Source: Epiperipatus broadwayi
Taxonomy: Eukaryota > Onychophora > Udeonychophora > Euonychophora > Peripatidae
DNA length: 64,000 nucleotides
Assembly: GCA_028023455.1 (NCBI GenBank)
Contig: JAQFVV010000030.1
Location: forward strand, 10,339,649-10,403,648
Reading direction: 5' to 3'
A model generated the notes under the pieces. That model was not told where the DNA came from and did no database searches. It saw only the letters and a program-made list of their open reading frames with translations. Positions 25,430-38,452 of the stretch are shown here, one piece after another; the stretch's first letter is position 1, and each line of letters begins with the position of its first letter. Position numbers and translations under genes: made by a program.

Positions 25430-26640
25430 GTCATATTTATTACATAAAAGTGATTTTTCAATAATATTATAAAGTTATTATAAATGAGACACCATCTTTA
25501 TCCTCTAAATATTCAATTCTAATTTCAAAATGATTTATGCTTTATTTAAGTTACCCTAATATATAAATTTCACTTTTTATTGAATGAACACTTAAACTCT
25601 CAGAATCTTAAAGAATAAATCGTCCATTCTATTATTTGCATTTATTGACATAGCTCGTGATTTATACAAAGCTTTCAGAGATATTGTTTTTCCATTTAAA
25701 TATTGATGTAATTATAAAACAAATAATTAGTACATTTTTTATTCAATAAATAGTATTTATTTTTGTATATATTATTAACAGTATTTTAAATTTATGGTCT
25801 TGTTTAAAAACAATAATGTTTTCTGTTTATAATTACACACACACATACATATGCATGTATATTTCTTTTGTTGCTTGATGTTAGATCAAAATTACGAAGC
25901 ATTGGGGTGCTATTGCCATTTGATAATATACAATCTTTGTTCTAGTAATTTATTATTCCTGGTATTTTTTTATATGTATATTAATTAAAATATTTTCACA
26001 AACTTTATATTTATAAATTTTGAAAATATAATGGAAATTTTCATTCTATTTATTTAGATAAACTTTAGTTATGATATAGTTAAGCAAGCAATCTTATTAA
26101 GCTCATAATTTCAAACTGAAATTACATTATCTAATAATGTTTTATCTTCGAGCTCTTAATATTTATACATGTATAATGTATAGATAAACTATATAACAGT
26201 TTTGAAAGCCTATTTCAAGTCAAACATCTCTTTTTATGTTTCCCCATGAAGAAATATTGATAGAGAAAACATTTTCCACTAGTTATAACAATATCTGGTT
26301 ACCATAGTTTACATAATTTTATCTTTTTATTTTACTCTCTAGATAAAAATTTTTAGTCATTCATTTACTGAAAAATATTTTAATGGTTTTGGCCTACCTT
26401 ATTAAAAAAAAAAACCTGAGTAGAAACTAAAAAAATGTTCAAGATTTATTAGTTTGATTTCAAACCATGAAAGCAGATATGCTACCATTATGTAATAAGA
26501 CCTTTAATATATATATATATATATTTATGTAACAAATAAGTAAATCATGATAATATTTATTATATATATTTAATTATAATTATTAAATTAAAGCTATATT
26601 ATATCTTATTTCCCAATAAGTTTTCTAATATTTTTAATAC
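25430..26640. other. Intron 1, no feature recognised
   Basis: AT-rich sequence leading into the (TTA)n tract. Confidence 0.4.
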
Positions 26641-26648
26641 ATATCTGA

Positions 26649-26969
<321 letters not shown>

Positions 26970-26975
26970 TTTAAG

Positions 26976-27066
26976 ACATGGAATAATGAAGCAGAAAATC
27001 TTGCTCAAAAATGGGGAAACGGCTGCGTCTATATGCATGACAGCAATGAACAACGAAAAACAACTA
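26976..27066 (+). CDS. CRISP exon B: CAP domain, first active-site-like Glu and His
   Basis: This 91-base exon starts in phase 0 and ends in phase 1 before GTAAGA. It encodes TWNNEAENLAQKWGNGC and then a segment with MHDSNEQRKTT. It aligns by pattern with the CRISP stretch W-N-x-E-A-x-x-A-Q-x-W-A-x-x-C followed by the His that, with a second His from exon C, forms the CAP cavity. Glu in NNEAEN and His in YMHD are both present. The acceptor is odd: a (TTA)n tract of about 320 bp ends at about 26969, six bases before the AG-exon junction, so the region where branch point and pyrimidine tract belong is microsatellite. Confidence 0.85.
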
Positions 27067-27329
27067 GTAAGATTAATATAGTATTTAAATTTTAATAAAA
27101 AGTTATATTTAAGTTATTTTTCACATCATTTAACCATAGGATTTCAATCTTATGCTTGATTTCAAAAATTTCTCTTTTCACATTAATAATAGTAGATATA
27201 AAACTTATATTTCCTTCATGTGTTTACAATATATTGCATTTATGTGTGTGTACATATATATATATACATATATACAACACACTGTGTTTGACATTAATTT
27301 AAACTACAACAACTATATATAATAATAAA

Positions 27330-27525
27330 TAAATCATGGTGCCATTTAACTCTTATAACATTAAATGATAAATAAACTGCTGAAGAACGCTCTCATTTAC
27401 TGAAACTAATCTTTATTAATACTTTTTAAGTTTATGTACATAAGAGTTAGTTTTAGTAACTGAAAGCATGCTTCTGCAATTTATTTATTGTTTAATATTT
27501 TAAAAATTTAATGGTGCCATAATTT
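27330..27525. repeat. Imperfect inverted repeat in intron 2
   Basis: ATGGTGCCAT near 27338 and 27512 begin arms that also share AATAAA(C/T)TGC...GAAG and TTACTGAAACTAA in opposite orientations. The left arm contains CTGAAGA then GAAAC, a hammerhead-like spacing, but stem II does not pair well. It resembles the other foldbacks without belonging clearly to either family. Confidence 0.5.
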
Positions 27526-27539
27526 ATATATACATGTAT

Positions 27540-30500
27540 GTTTAATTAATAATGCTTTACATATATAATATATTGAAACATTTTGCCCATCTGACTAGGT
27601 CTCTATTACACATAAAATGCATGAGTTGATCAAGTTATGGAAAAAGAAGAAAGTTTCATTCCTATTTCTAAAAACATAACTATATTTCCTGATCAACTCT
27701 ACCTAGTAATTGTTATAATTTACGCTATCGACAGAATCAACTTTTATTTTTTTTTATAAGGGTGATAGCATTCATATAAGAATCTGCTGAAATTCATTGC
27801 ATTGCATCTTGAAAATTAAAAAGAAAAATGTTTTTAAAAGAATCGGTATCATATTTTACCATAACTAGAGTTATTTTTTAGATATTATTATTCCTGGACC
27901 TTAGTCAACACATATTAGCAAAGATAAATTATGTTTTCATGTCTTACTAAACTAATGTTAATAAATGTAATGATAATCATCAATAACATACAATGAAAAT
28001 TTGATATTAGAAATAAATATTTTTATTCTAACAAATTAAAATGTTTAAAGATAAATTACTAATTAAATAAAACTGGAGAGAACACACACTAATCCAGATA
28101 ATGAATCAATTAATAAAAAAAACAGTTAAAGTTCTTAGGTAAACAAGAGTCTCTTGAACCATAAAATTAAAGTCTCTATTGGGACTATTTTAAGCTTATT
28201 TTTTTTAAAGAGTTGTTTGCAAACTCTAAGTCACAATTGTGAAAAGTTACTCTTAGCTTATTGGTTAGTTTAGCCAGTTCATGAAGCTTGTAGATTACTA
28301 TACATATTTTTTTTGTGGCAGAATGAGCTCGGTCATCAGTTATAAGTTGATCTTGGTCTATCCTATTGGTTGGCTATGAAAGCTTTTTTGGTGTCCATCT
28401 TCAGGAACGATGTCAGCATAAGCCCTGGTCCACTCCAACATGCAGAATTATTTAAGCATAGAGTGGTCCTGGATATATTTTTGTTATCCAGGACCAACTA
28501 TAGGAAGACAGACAAAACAAGACATTGATCTAACTGGTCTCTTTCTTTTTATATTCAGATCCAGTTCTCAGACTTCTGTGCATACCTTTTGTTTGTCAAA
28601 AATACACATTGATAATCTTGTGCATTCTTTTATATTTTTCAGTTACAAAGTCTTTATTTTTTAGCATAATTCTGCCATCTTTAATTAGCTAAAATATTTT
28701 TCTTTTAGCTTATCTGGATTAGTAATTTGTGTGTCTTGTGTTCTTTCCAATTTTTATTTTTAATTAGATAAAAAAAATATGGATGAAAAATTTAACTTTC
28801 ATTGTACATTTTAAAAAAATAAATTATACAAACTAAAAAAAAATTTCATTTCGTCTTTTTAATAAGATCGCTAAATTTACTTTTTCCTAGCTTTTACCAA
28901 ATGCCAATATATTTATACCATATATAAATAAACAGTACAATATATTATAACACTTTTGTTATATGGCACACAATAATGTAGTGTGTGTGCATATATATAT
29001 ATAAAGTTGAAAGGAAAAGTAGAAATAACACTGACAAAAAATTGTGTATATTTTTTTTACACTTCCTGGAATAAAATAATCATATAAAGGGTTAAATAAT
29101 TCTGAATGTAAGATAGAATTTTATTATAAAGTAAATAATTAAATAGATCTAAATAAATATTAATATTGTATTCTGATTTTGAAATTAAAAACAAGCTTGA
29201 TTAATTTTTGAAATCTTTTAATTAATGCTTATATACAATTCTCTATCTAAGTAAAAACATAAAAACATATAGATCAGACCTTTGGTGAAATTTCAAAGTT
29301 GCTTTCAAATGTAGCTTTTTAATTAAAAGTGTTTTGGAGGGATTAAAATTGTTTTAATCAAGAGAGATAAAAAACAGTTTAAAATGGGTTTTTATCACAT
29401 CAGATGACTCTTATAAAAAGAGTTGATAAAGAGATTAGAACAATCTGTTTTTTAGTTTGGCTTTTGATTTTTGTTGGAGATGGCTAATTTGTTGGTAACT
29501 ATAGAAGAGAATTTTCCAGAAGTGATGTCTATCAGAGTTATACAGAATACCATGAGAATGTAAGATGCAAGGAAGCAGCTGCTCTAAAGTTCAATGGTGG
29601 AGTTTGAATTCACATGGAGGTAAATTACTCACTTCTCTGTGTTGACATTCATAGCTACAGATGTGTGCTAAGAAGACAGTTGCTTTCCTGAAATCTATAA
29701 TTTCCAAGACAGGTTTCTGGCCTGAAATATATCAAATTCTAGATCAGAAGGGAACTGATTGAATGCCAACATACCTGATAATGCCTTTCCTGATGCTGAC
29801 AATTGCCTGGACTATACCAATTTTAATTATTCCAATCACTAAAACCAAGCTCACCAAAAGCTTCCAGCTTGCCCAGAGAACCTCGGCTTGCTGATGAAGT
29901 AGTTATACATAAGCTGATATATCTATATGAAGAGAAGCACTGATAAAAATATATACAAAAGTGAGTTGTTTTTAAATAATTCATTTAAAAGACATTTTAA
30001 AATTTCTATATTTAATTTTAAAATGTTATGATTACTTAAATGCAACCTGTGATGGTCATACATATATAGAGAGAATATTATTTTTAAATAATTTATTGAG
30101 AAAAGAAAAAAGGAAAATGATATTTTAAAAATCTATATTTTTAAAAAGGAATAATTTTGCTTAAGTAAAAAGCAAACAAATAAAAAAGTAAAGGATTAAT
30201 AGACAATTCTATAATCTGAATTTAAAGACATTGATAATTAATCAATCAAAACAATTACCAGTTGAAAACTGACTTTATTTTTTTAAAAGAAAACAAAACT
30301 AGAATAATCAAAAAGTAAAACTGGTTATCAAAATAACAAATGAATTTTATATACTTTCAATATTAAATCAATTATGAAAATATAATATTATTATTGTAAC
30401 AAATTAGAATATGTGATATAGACATCAGTGTGTGCCTGCAATTCAACACACACATATATGTAAAATTTTAATCATTTGTAGTATTTTTATACAACTGAAA

Positions 30501-31610
30501 ATTTTACTCATGTATTTATTATTTTATGATGATTGAAATATATAAAGTCTTTATAATTAAATTGTAATAATATGTATATATATATATGTGTGTGTAATAT
30601 ATATATACTTAAGCTAGATGTAATTAAAGGGACTTGAACTCAGACTTTCAGCTCCCTTGGAGTGAATCTCTGAATGGAACTTTAAAGTCTGGATTCAAAT
30701 TTCTTCTCATTATATTTCTTTTTAATAAAAAAAATCCAAAGTTCTAAAAGCATTAATTGATTTGCAAATTGACTAAATAACAAATTGATGAGATTTTAAT
30801 TGAATTACTAAAGGTTTTGAAAAATGTTGCATTAAAACACTATGCTATGCAACAGTTGTAACAATAACGATTGGTTACACACAGAAATAGTAATAATTTA
30901 CAATAGATTCTGGATAAATCCAAAATTCTAAAAATCATCTATAGGAAATAATTAAATGTCCCATAGAACAAACACTTTATATTATAATTGTGGGCCTAGA
31001 TCTTACTAAATATTAATAAAGATAATTTGGCCCATAAAAATTATCTTTAATAGTAAAAATTCACTGAGTAACTTCTACCTTCTATCATTCTGGAATCTCT
31101 GTTCTTAATGCTTATGCTTTCTTCATCCATATACATTTTTAGCAATAATGTACTATGTACTTTTCAGATAGTCTGTTTATCACTTTTTATAATACCGAGA
31201 TAGCAATGCTCAAATCTATTTAATTTGTTTTTGCTCAAGTTTTATCCTGCTTACTTATTTTATTATTTAGTACTTGATTTTTAAAATAGTGGGGTTTTTT
31301 TTCAAACAAGAACAAATTTTGTAATCTATTTACAAGCTATAATTAATTCTTTAAAATAATGCATTTCTTATTCTCCAGTTCATTATATACACATGTGTTT
31401 TTTAAAAAAATTCATTAATAATACACACATAGAGACACAACCCAATCTCTTCTACTTCCAAAGTGAATACTTTTCTTTGGGGGAGAGCTATAGAAGCCCA
31501 TAATGTTGCTCTTACTGTGACAAGTTTTTTATAGTGTGTTTGTTGAATACTACTCTCTATTTTGTTGAGTTTAATTGGGCCTATTAGTCTAACATCTGAT
31601 TTTTACTATT
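27540..31610. other. Intron 2, mostly unrecognised
   Basis: Contains one perfect hairpin (28464-28496), a family A end fragment near 30636-30712 (ACTTGAACTCAGACTTTCAG and a partial inverse), and a region of higher GC around 29480-29900 without coding similarity. No gene seen. Confidence 0.45.
28464..28496. repeat. Perfect 12-bp hairpin
   Basis: TGGTCCTGGATA and its exact complement TATCCAGGACCA are separated by nine bases. Too short for a microRNA precursor; it may be a remnant of a foldback element. Confidence 0.7.
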
Positions 31611-31626
31611 TCATTACCTTCAACTT

Positions 31627-32843
31627 TTGCTTGATCTATTGCAAGGTAATCCTTTGCAAGTTATGATAGATTTTGGTGGTTCATTCATGTATCAGGCTTC
31701 TAAATATATTGGTAAGCTTTTACAAGACTTTTTAGGATTTGGGGGAAATACCATTGCTTCATCATTTGGCTTTGTAAATAGTATTAAAAATTTGGTGATT
31801 GATGAGAATGTTGTTATTGCTTCATTGGATGTAACAGAAATGTATAGATCTATTGACAAAATGAATTCCATAAAAATAATTGAACATACATTAAAAAGTA
31901 ATTGTAAATATATAATAAAGTTTATTGATGATTCTTGTTTTGAAGGTCAATATTATAAAATGTCTAAAGGTTGGCCTGGTCTGCCTGTAGTTGCACAAGT
32001 TTGCAATTTTGTTTTATCTACATATGAGAGTAGTATTTTAAATATGTCTACTTTTGGATATATTAAAATTTACAAAAGATATGTGGATGATGTTTTCTTT
32101 TGTGGAAATGTTGATACTATAAATTTGCTTGTAGAGAAATTAAATAAGTTGAATGGCTTGAAATGGACTATTGAAAAAGAACAGGACAAAAATATTAAAT
32201 ATTTAGATTTAATTATTACAAGAGATAACAGTATATTAAATTATAAATTAATAATTAAGTCACTGCAAAAAAGAGGATATATAAATTGTAAATTAAAAGT
32301 ACCAATGATGCATAATATGTCAAGTTTTAGATTTTTTTTGTTTCAGAATAAAAAATTGTGTCGGTACCAATGTGTTAAACTGAAAAATATTGAGATATTT
32401 GCCAAGAAATTGCTTGATGTTGGTTATAAAATGGAACAAATAAGCAAGGCTTTATGTCAATTTAAAAAAAGTTATAATGGTTTAAAGAAAATGAAGATTA
32501 ATAGTAAACAATGGATATCTATTCCATTTATTTCAAATCCACAAGTGAAATTTTTTAAGGATATATATATAAGAATATGTTTAATGTTTCATTCTATGTT
32601 CCAAACAATATTAATAAATTAATCAATAATTCTAAGGATGTCATACCTATCAAGAAGAAAAGTAATTTCTTTTATCAAATTTTTTGTGATTGTATGCTAC
32701 CATATATAGGTGAATCTAAGTGCAGTATTGAGAAGAGATTGAGAGAGCATGAATTGTTATATAAGCATGTAAAAAGTAAAAATAATGGTGATTTAATGTC
32801 ACCTTCAGTTTTCTTTGAAAAAACATGTAAATATAAATTTTAA
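31627..32843 (+). pseudogene. Penelope-like reverse transcriptase and GIY-YIG endonuclease
   Basis: The first frame (331 codons, 31627-32622) has RT motif A in ASLDVTEMYRSI (residues 65-76), motif B region SKGWPGLPVVAQVCN (113-127), motif C YVDD (152-155) and the next conserved block KNIKYLDLIITRD. The QWISIPFISNPQVKF linker follows. Around 32580-32620 a frameshift moves the reading to 32577-32843, with NINKLINNSK, then FCDCMLPYIGESKCSIEKRLREH (Cys pair, YIG and Arg of the endonuclease). After KTCKYKF a stop ends it early; the frame downstream still reads like the end of the protein. The N-terminal part is missing. The missing Pro-Leu-Ser step in motif B suggests decay. Confidence 0.87.
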
Positions 32844-33145
32844 TTTGATTTTGAAAATTCTTCATGAAGAGAGAAACCATAATAAAAGAAAAATTAAGCA
32901 GGCGAATTTTTATAAATAGGAATAAAATGTATTTAATAAATAGACAAGCTGGTGACATTAAAATACAGAATTCATGGGATTTGAATTGATGACGTTTGCT
33001 TCCGCTTTGAATTTTTTGTTTTTTAATTTAATGGCAGTTGCGGCAGATTTAAGAAATTAACCGAAAGAACTTCTGCAGATTTAAGGATTGTTTATAATAG
33101 ATTGTTACCATTAGATTTATTATTTTTATTATAATATATATATAT
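31627..33145 (+). mobile_element. Penelope-like element, 5'-truncated
   Basis: RT and GIY-YIG coding remains followed by a 3' UTR (32990-33145, including AATGGCAGTTG and TTAAGAAATTAACCGAAAG) that is repeated at 61.2 kb. It is the fullest Penelope coding sequence in the window and is related to the 3.4-5.0 kb pair. Confidence 0.88.
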
Positions 33146-33422
33146 TAAGAGTTTTAGAGTTTTATATACATATACATTTGAATATTTTTAGGTTAAAGTT
33201 GACTGCTTATAATTTTAAACGAAAATAATAAAAAAATGCATGGACTGAAAATTATCTGATTAGTAATCTCTTCTCTGCACTTAACTTTTTTGAAAGAAAA
33301 GACCAAAGTATTTTTCAAAGGGTTTTAAAGTTCACATAATATTATTAATCTAAAATAATTTTTAGCAATAAAATGAAATTTCCCTCTTTAAAAATAGTAA
33401 ACATATATATTATTGTTGATAG

Positions 33423-33559
33423 AATTTCCCTGTGGACAAAATATTGCAAAATCTACTCACTGTCTTCCTTGGAAATTAATTATGGATCTATGGTGGGGAG
33501 AAAAGAAAGATTTCAAATATGGACAATCACCCACAGGTGTAACTGGTCATTTTACGCAG
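33423..33559 (+). CDS. CRISP exon C: CAP core with GHFTQ motif
   Basis: The exon takes two bases to complete the codon split after exon B, then encodes 45 residues and ends in phase 0 at CAG before GTAAAC. Visible segments are FPCGQNIAKST (family CGENLFxS), WWGEKKDFKYG (family WYDEVKDFxYG, with the cavity Glu kept), and GHFTQ, the first half of CAP signature 1 (GHYTQ) with the second cavity His. The donor has AAAC rather than AAGT but is acceptable. An in-frame-looking ATG inside the exon (33482) is an internal Met, not a start. The preceding intron ends shortly after the Penelope-like relic at 31.6-33.1 kb. Confidence 0.87.
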
Positions 33560-33769
33560 GTAAACATTTTTTTTTTATTAAAAAAAGATTAAACAATTTT
33601 TTAGTTCAGTAAATTCATTCATAATTTATTTTTATACAATAATAATTTCAATTGTTTTATAATTTATACTGTTTATTTCTTTATAGATTTATACTCCCTT
33701 TTTATAATTCTAAAATTAGAAATTATTTAATTAAAAGGCTTAGTTTTTTGTTTTATATATATATATGTT

Positions 33770-34085
33770 CAAAGTACACAATGGCAAAATTCTCCATACA
33801 GTAGTGCCACTCAATGCAAGGCAGAGTATTCAATGGATACAGAAAGGTTTGTACATAAAATCCCCATCTAGTGCCTACTCAAACAACATCACCAGACTAG
33901 TTTCTAGCTTATGGCTTTAATCAGTGAGAAGTTTTGAATCTGAGAGCACTGCACCTAGATCTCAGGACTAATACAACTCTCCAGCGGCCACCTTTTACCT
34001 TATTAACTAACTATAAAGCTTTGAATCCAAAATGAAGACACAATATTGTTTTCAATTCAAGCTCACTAGCTTGTATATATATATA
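33770..34085 (-). repeat. Family B repeat, copy 1
   Basis: Runs from AAATTCTCCATACAGTAGTG to GCTCACTAGCTTGTATA. The same ~310-bp unit appears in the opposite direction at 38453-38800 and in part at 34.9-35.6 and 42.9-43.1 kb. It contains a hammerhead motif on the minus strand and no protein. Confidence 0.82.
33888..33930 (-). ncRNA. Hammerhead-like motif (family B, one core change)
   Basis: Minus strand: CTGATTA (33924-33918) where CTGATGA is expected, stem II AGC/GCT, GAAAC (33904-33900), loop TA, GTC (33897-33895). One core base is changed, so probably inactive. Confidence 0.55.
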
Positions 34086-34134
34086 TATATAAAAGACATA
34101 TTTTGTGGGTTCATCTGTGTTAAAAAATTTAAAT

Positions 34135-34810
34135 ATCGATTTACCGACATTTCAACTTGATCACACACATCAGCTACTGGGTGATAAAAGGTAAAAAACG
34201 GTTGTAGAGGTGCTACAATCACTGATTTGAAAAAAAAAAACGTTAAAGTTTCAACAATAGCAAAAATGTTAAATTAAGAATGTTTTTTTAAAAAATCTTT
34301 TCAAATAGGAAAAAGTTTGCATGTATCATCTCACTTATTGATACAATCTGGCCTTTTAAGTAACTCAATGGCCTCTCTAATTTTGCACTGGTAGAGATTA
34401 TTACATCTGGATATGATCCTGGTACTAAAAAAAACAATTTTATGACCTGAATCTATAGTATGGAGTGAGAGTGCTGATGATGATGAGTGTTGTTTAACTG
34501 CATTAGCATGCTCATCTCTCCTAACACTGATGCGATGATTACTCATACCTATATAAGAAGCTTTACAAATTTCACATGAGATTTGATAATCACCACGAGA
34601 TTCAAGAGGGATTGAATCCTTAGGCTTGGTTATTATATTGCTGATCTTTTGATGAGTAGAAAATGCTGTATTTATATTATAGCATTTTAATATATGTCCA
34701 ATACTGTCTGTAGTTCTTTTTATATATGGAACACAAATCCTAATAGCTGAATTATCATTTTTTTGTTTCCTATTTTGTCCATTTTGGGCTTGAAATAAGG
34801 CTTTTTAATA
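34135..34810 (-). pseudogene. Penelope-like element C-terminus, minus strand
   Basis: An open minus-strand frame runs from about 34810 to 34331 without an upstream Met. It reads ICVPYIKRTTDSIGHIL, then a segment with ISCEICKASYIGMSNHR, VRRDEH and REAIELLKRPDCINK. The CxxC before YIG, the Arg/Glu-His and the REAIEL...I-N end are hallmarks of the Penelope GIY-YIG endonuclease. It is a different lineage from the 3.4-kb pair and closer to the 44-kb relic (LLREAIDIFKRPKSIN). Its tail continues to about 34135 and has CTGATGT ... GAAATGTC, a decayed hammerhead. RT is missing. Confidence 0.83.
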
Positions 34811-34924
34811 AATTTATAATTATAACTATTTGCTAATATATATATATATATATCTGAACTCAGTTCAGCATTCTTTCTTTTTGGTGACTTTGATTGTTTA
34901 GTAACCACACTCACCATAAACCTA

Positions 34925-35645
34925 TTGTGTAAGATTGGTATTCAACCACTAAACATCACATGATACCATTCTTTATACTTACCCTAGCTATTTACATAGA
35001 TGCAGAACTTCTCATACAGTAGCACCATTAAATGCAAGTCAGAGTAAGCAATGGATGCAGGATGCTAGAAACTAGTCTGGGAATATTGGGGTGAGTAGAC
35101 ACTAGTTAGGGATTTTATACACAAATTTTCCTGCATTCACTGATTACTTGGGCTTATCTTGAGGGGTGCTACTGTGTGGAGAATTTTGCCTCAGTGTAAT
35201 CATCTTGAGTAAGCATAAAGAATGGTGATCGTGTGATGTTTAGTGGTTTAATAGCAATCCTGCTCAATAACACCAAAAAGTATGAATGCTGAACTGAGTT
35301 CTGATCTACATATACTATATAAGCTAATGAGTTTGAATTGAAAACATTATATTTTCATTTTAGACTCACAGTTTTATAATTAGCTAATAAGATAAAAAAA
35401 TATGTGCTGGTTGCATTAGATCCTAAGATCCAGATGCATTTCTCTCACATCCAAGGCTCTTCATTGATGAAAGCCAAAACTAGTCTGGAGATATTGGACA
35501 AGTAGGCACTAGATGGAAATTTTTATGTCCAAAACTTCTTGTATCCACTGATCACTCTGGTTTGCAGTGAGTAGTGAGTTTGCCTCCATGTAAACAGCTT
35601 GTGTAAGCATAAAGAATGGTGATCATGTGATGTTTAGGGGTTTAA
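34925..35645 (+). repeat. Family B repeats, two rearranged copies
   Basis: 34920-35245 is a foldback: AAACATCACATGATACCATT at the left and its near complement before 35250 at the right, enclosing GCTAGAAACTAGTCTGG but lacking the CTGA part. 35300-35645 is a second copy in the orientation of 38.5 kb, with TTGATGA and a shortened stem II, ending in the same GTGATCATGTGATGTTTAG. Both ribozymes are dead. Confidence 0.75.
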
Positions 35646-36289
35646 TATGTTCAAACTAAAAAGTCCAGTTTGTGGTTATTGTATTAATAATAATATCACA
35701 AAATAAAGCTCCAGTTTTTAAAAAAAACGTGTATATATTGTTATTGTTTTGAGTTTCAAGTCTCATTTTAATTATATTTATTATGTAACTTCTAAAGCCA
35801 ATATGGAAAATGTAGTGGAGTTCAAGATTGTCAAATAAATTTGTTTTTATCTGGATTCGAATGGTTTGTTGTTCTTAATAATTTTAAAAATAAAATCAAA
35901 ATTTAAAACCCAACCGTCCAATTTTTTTCCCAAATACAATTTTTAAATTGGTTAATCCTTTATCAACCATAATCTTCAAACCTTGTTGATGTTTATTAAA
36001 GTCGAACAAATATTTTACATAAATTTCTATAATTTTTACTATTTCTGTAGCTATTGTCAAAATATCTACAATATATCTAAAATGAAAATATGAAACCCAT
36101 AAAACTTTTCTAAAATTTTTTTAATAATATCTATTTCTAATATTAAAAATAATACACATTATTTTCTTTTATTCTTCTTTCATTTTAAAATTTAAAACAC
36201 TATTTAATTCCAATTTATATATTTATTATAATTTTCAGTCATTAAATTGATCATCATCTGCAGATTCAGTCAAATGACAAGTCCAGAGA

Positions 36290-38450
36290 GTAGTCATACC
36301 ATCAATTCATCCATTTGTCCATTCCATTCTCTTCATTGCCCAGCTCTTCAATTCCACATAATTCTTTTTTTTTCTTATAGCATTCAATAATGTCAATCTT
36401 TTCCATCCTTTCTTTTTACTTCCACTCACCATTCCCTCAAAAGCATTTTTCAGTAAACTATAATTTCTCCTTAATATATGTCCAATCCAGTTTTTCTTTC
36501 TCCCTCTGATTTCCTCAATCAATCTTTATTTTTCATTTACTCTTTCCAAAATTTCATTTGTTATTTTAGTCATCCAACTAATTTTTTCCATTCTTCTCCA
36601 TGTCCATATCTCAAAGCCTTCCAATATATTCCTAATTTTATTACTCGCTGACCATGTTTTACAGCCATACATTAGTACACTTTGCACATAGAATTTAATT
36701 AATCTTTTTCTTAATCCTTTCTTCCACAAAAGATTCTCTTTCTCTTAATAAATGTTTCCTTTGCTAATGCTATTCTTCTTTTAACTTTATCTTCATTTCT
36801 TTCATCCTCACTCAACCAATTACCCAAATATATAAATCCCTTTACCTGTTGAACTATGTTATCATGGATTTCAATTTGCATTTCCCTCTATCCATAAATA
36901 CTTAGTCTTCTCAACATTAATCTTTATTTCATACATTCTCCAATTTATTCCAACATATTCTAAAGATACTTTTCAGCACCATCTATAAGAACCATATCAA
37001 CTGCAAATCTTACAAATTTTCTTATTCTACATTGAATATTTGTCTTTTAAATAAATATTAAAAAGAACAGGTGACATACTGTATCCTGCCTAACATCACT
37101 TATTCACTTCAGCAGTCTCATTATTCCCCAATTTAATTCTTATTCTTTATCTAGTATCCATATTGCAAATCAATATTCTCTCTTTCTAAAATACTCCTTT
37201 ATTTTTCAAGCTGATCATAAGTTTATTCCAGATTACTCTATCAAATGCTTTTCCAAATTCCCAAAACATATACCAATTTCTCTATCTTTTTTACATCTCT
37301 GCAATTGTTCTAGCAATACCACTAGCATCTGTCATACTTTTCCCTCTCTGAAAACCAACTGTTTTTCTTCAATATAATACTCTATCTTCCCATAAATTCT
37401 TTGAGTTAAAGTCTCCAATAAAACTTTAGAAGCATGAGATAACAAACTTATTGTTCTGTACTCTTCACATTTAATAGCTTTCTTTCTTTTACAAATTGGA
37501 ATTATTATAGTTCTTAAAAAAATCTTCAGGTCAAACTATATTATATATCAAATTGCAAAGTCCAACTATTTCTTTCATGATAAATTCAGTGCCACTTTAG
37601 TTTGTGCTTATGGCCATTTTGAGATCCAAAGATCAGCCAAAACAACTGCTGACACATCCAATCGATAAATGACAAACTTATAAATTCATATTTTAGAAAT
37701 TATAAGCTAGTAAAAATAATATGCTTTATTTCATATGAGCATATAGTATAATCTTTTATTATTTAGAAATTATAAGTTTGGTTTGATCAGACTTCTGCAT
37801 CTTTTGGATAATACTTCATATTGGCCAAACCATCCTTTCACCTTTCTGCATATTACAGTGCTTTGCGCCATCTCATTTCAAATATTTATGAAGGTAAATT
37901 TTTAAAAAAAATCCCTAATAAAATAAAGCACCTTATTTTTACTAGCTTATAATTTCTAAAATATAAATTTAAAGTACTTTTATTCAATATTTATGTTATT
38001 TATCAGTTGGATATGTCAGTGATGGTTTTTAGATTTCAAAATGGCAATGAGCACAAACTAAATCATGCCTGTAAATTCTCCCATTTCTTTCAAAAATTCT
38101 ATAGGTATTGCATCAAATCCAACAGTCTTACTATTCTTCATTATATATCCATACCTTTATCATTTACTTCAATATCTAATTAATTATCTCTTCTAAGTAG
38201 ACACTAAAGATATTCTTTCAATCTTTTTAATATATCATTGTTATCAGATTATCTCTTTTCATTCTTATCTGAAATCTCACCTACTACCTATGTCTTTTCT
38301 CCCAAGTGACATTTTTTATTCTATCAAATATCAGATCATATCTTTTCACCTGTTGAAGCATTTCTATCTCTCTACATTCTTGCTCCAAACATTTTTTTGT
38401 GCTAAATATATTTCTCTTCTTAGCTCATTATTAATTTTTCTACATTCACT
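36290..38450 (-). pseudogene. Non-LTR retrotransposon (LINE) relic, minus strand
   Basis: Read from 38450 down: VGFDAIPIEFLKEMGE (family GxDxIPxEFLK), then after an inserted MITE, ISLLSHASKVLLETL, FGKAFDRVIWNKL (motif A), GFIYLGNWLSED, LMYGCKTWSAS and a segment with WIGHILRRN and EGMVSGSKKKGW. These are successive parts of a LINE RT and its C-terminal region of the type common in arthropods and other invertebrates. Stops and frameshifts are frequent (two longer pieces are 36526-36729 and 36307-36522). No YxDD could be confirmed. The 3' end is near 36290. Confidence 0.8.
37600..38058. mobile_element. Foldback MITE inserted in the LINE relic
   Basis: Inverted arms of about 145 bp, starting GTTTGTGCTTATGGCCATTT on the left and its near complement ending GCACAAAC on the right. 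TA lies on both sides (37598-37599 and 38059-38060), as for Tc1/mariner-type insertions. Both flanks carry consecutive parts of the same LINE, so it inserted after the LINE. A second internal pairing is AATTATAAGCTAGTAAAAAT and its complement. No transposase. Confidence 0.83.
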
Positions 38451-38452
38451 GT

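Noticed and set aside
26500-26530. CRISPR-like or regulatory meaning of the many (TA)n runs
   Set aside because: They are dinucleotide microsatellites that often mark element ends; spacing and sequence show no array.
29480-29900. A possible gene in the GC-richer stretch of intron 2
   Set aside because: No frame stays open over 60 codons and no motif is seen; more likely an unrecognised old repeat.
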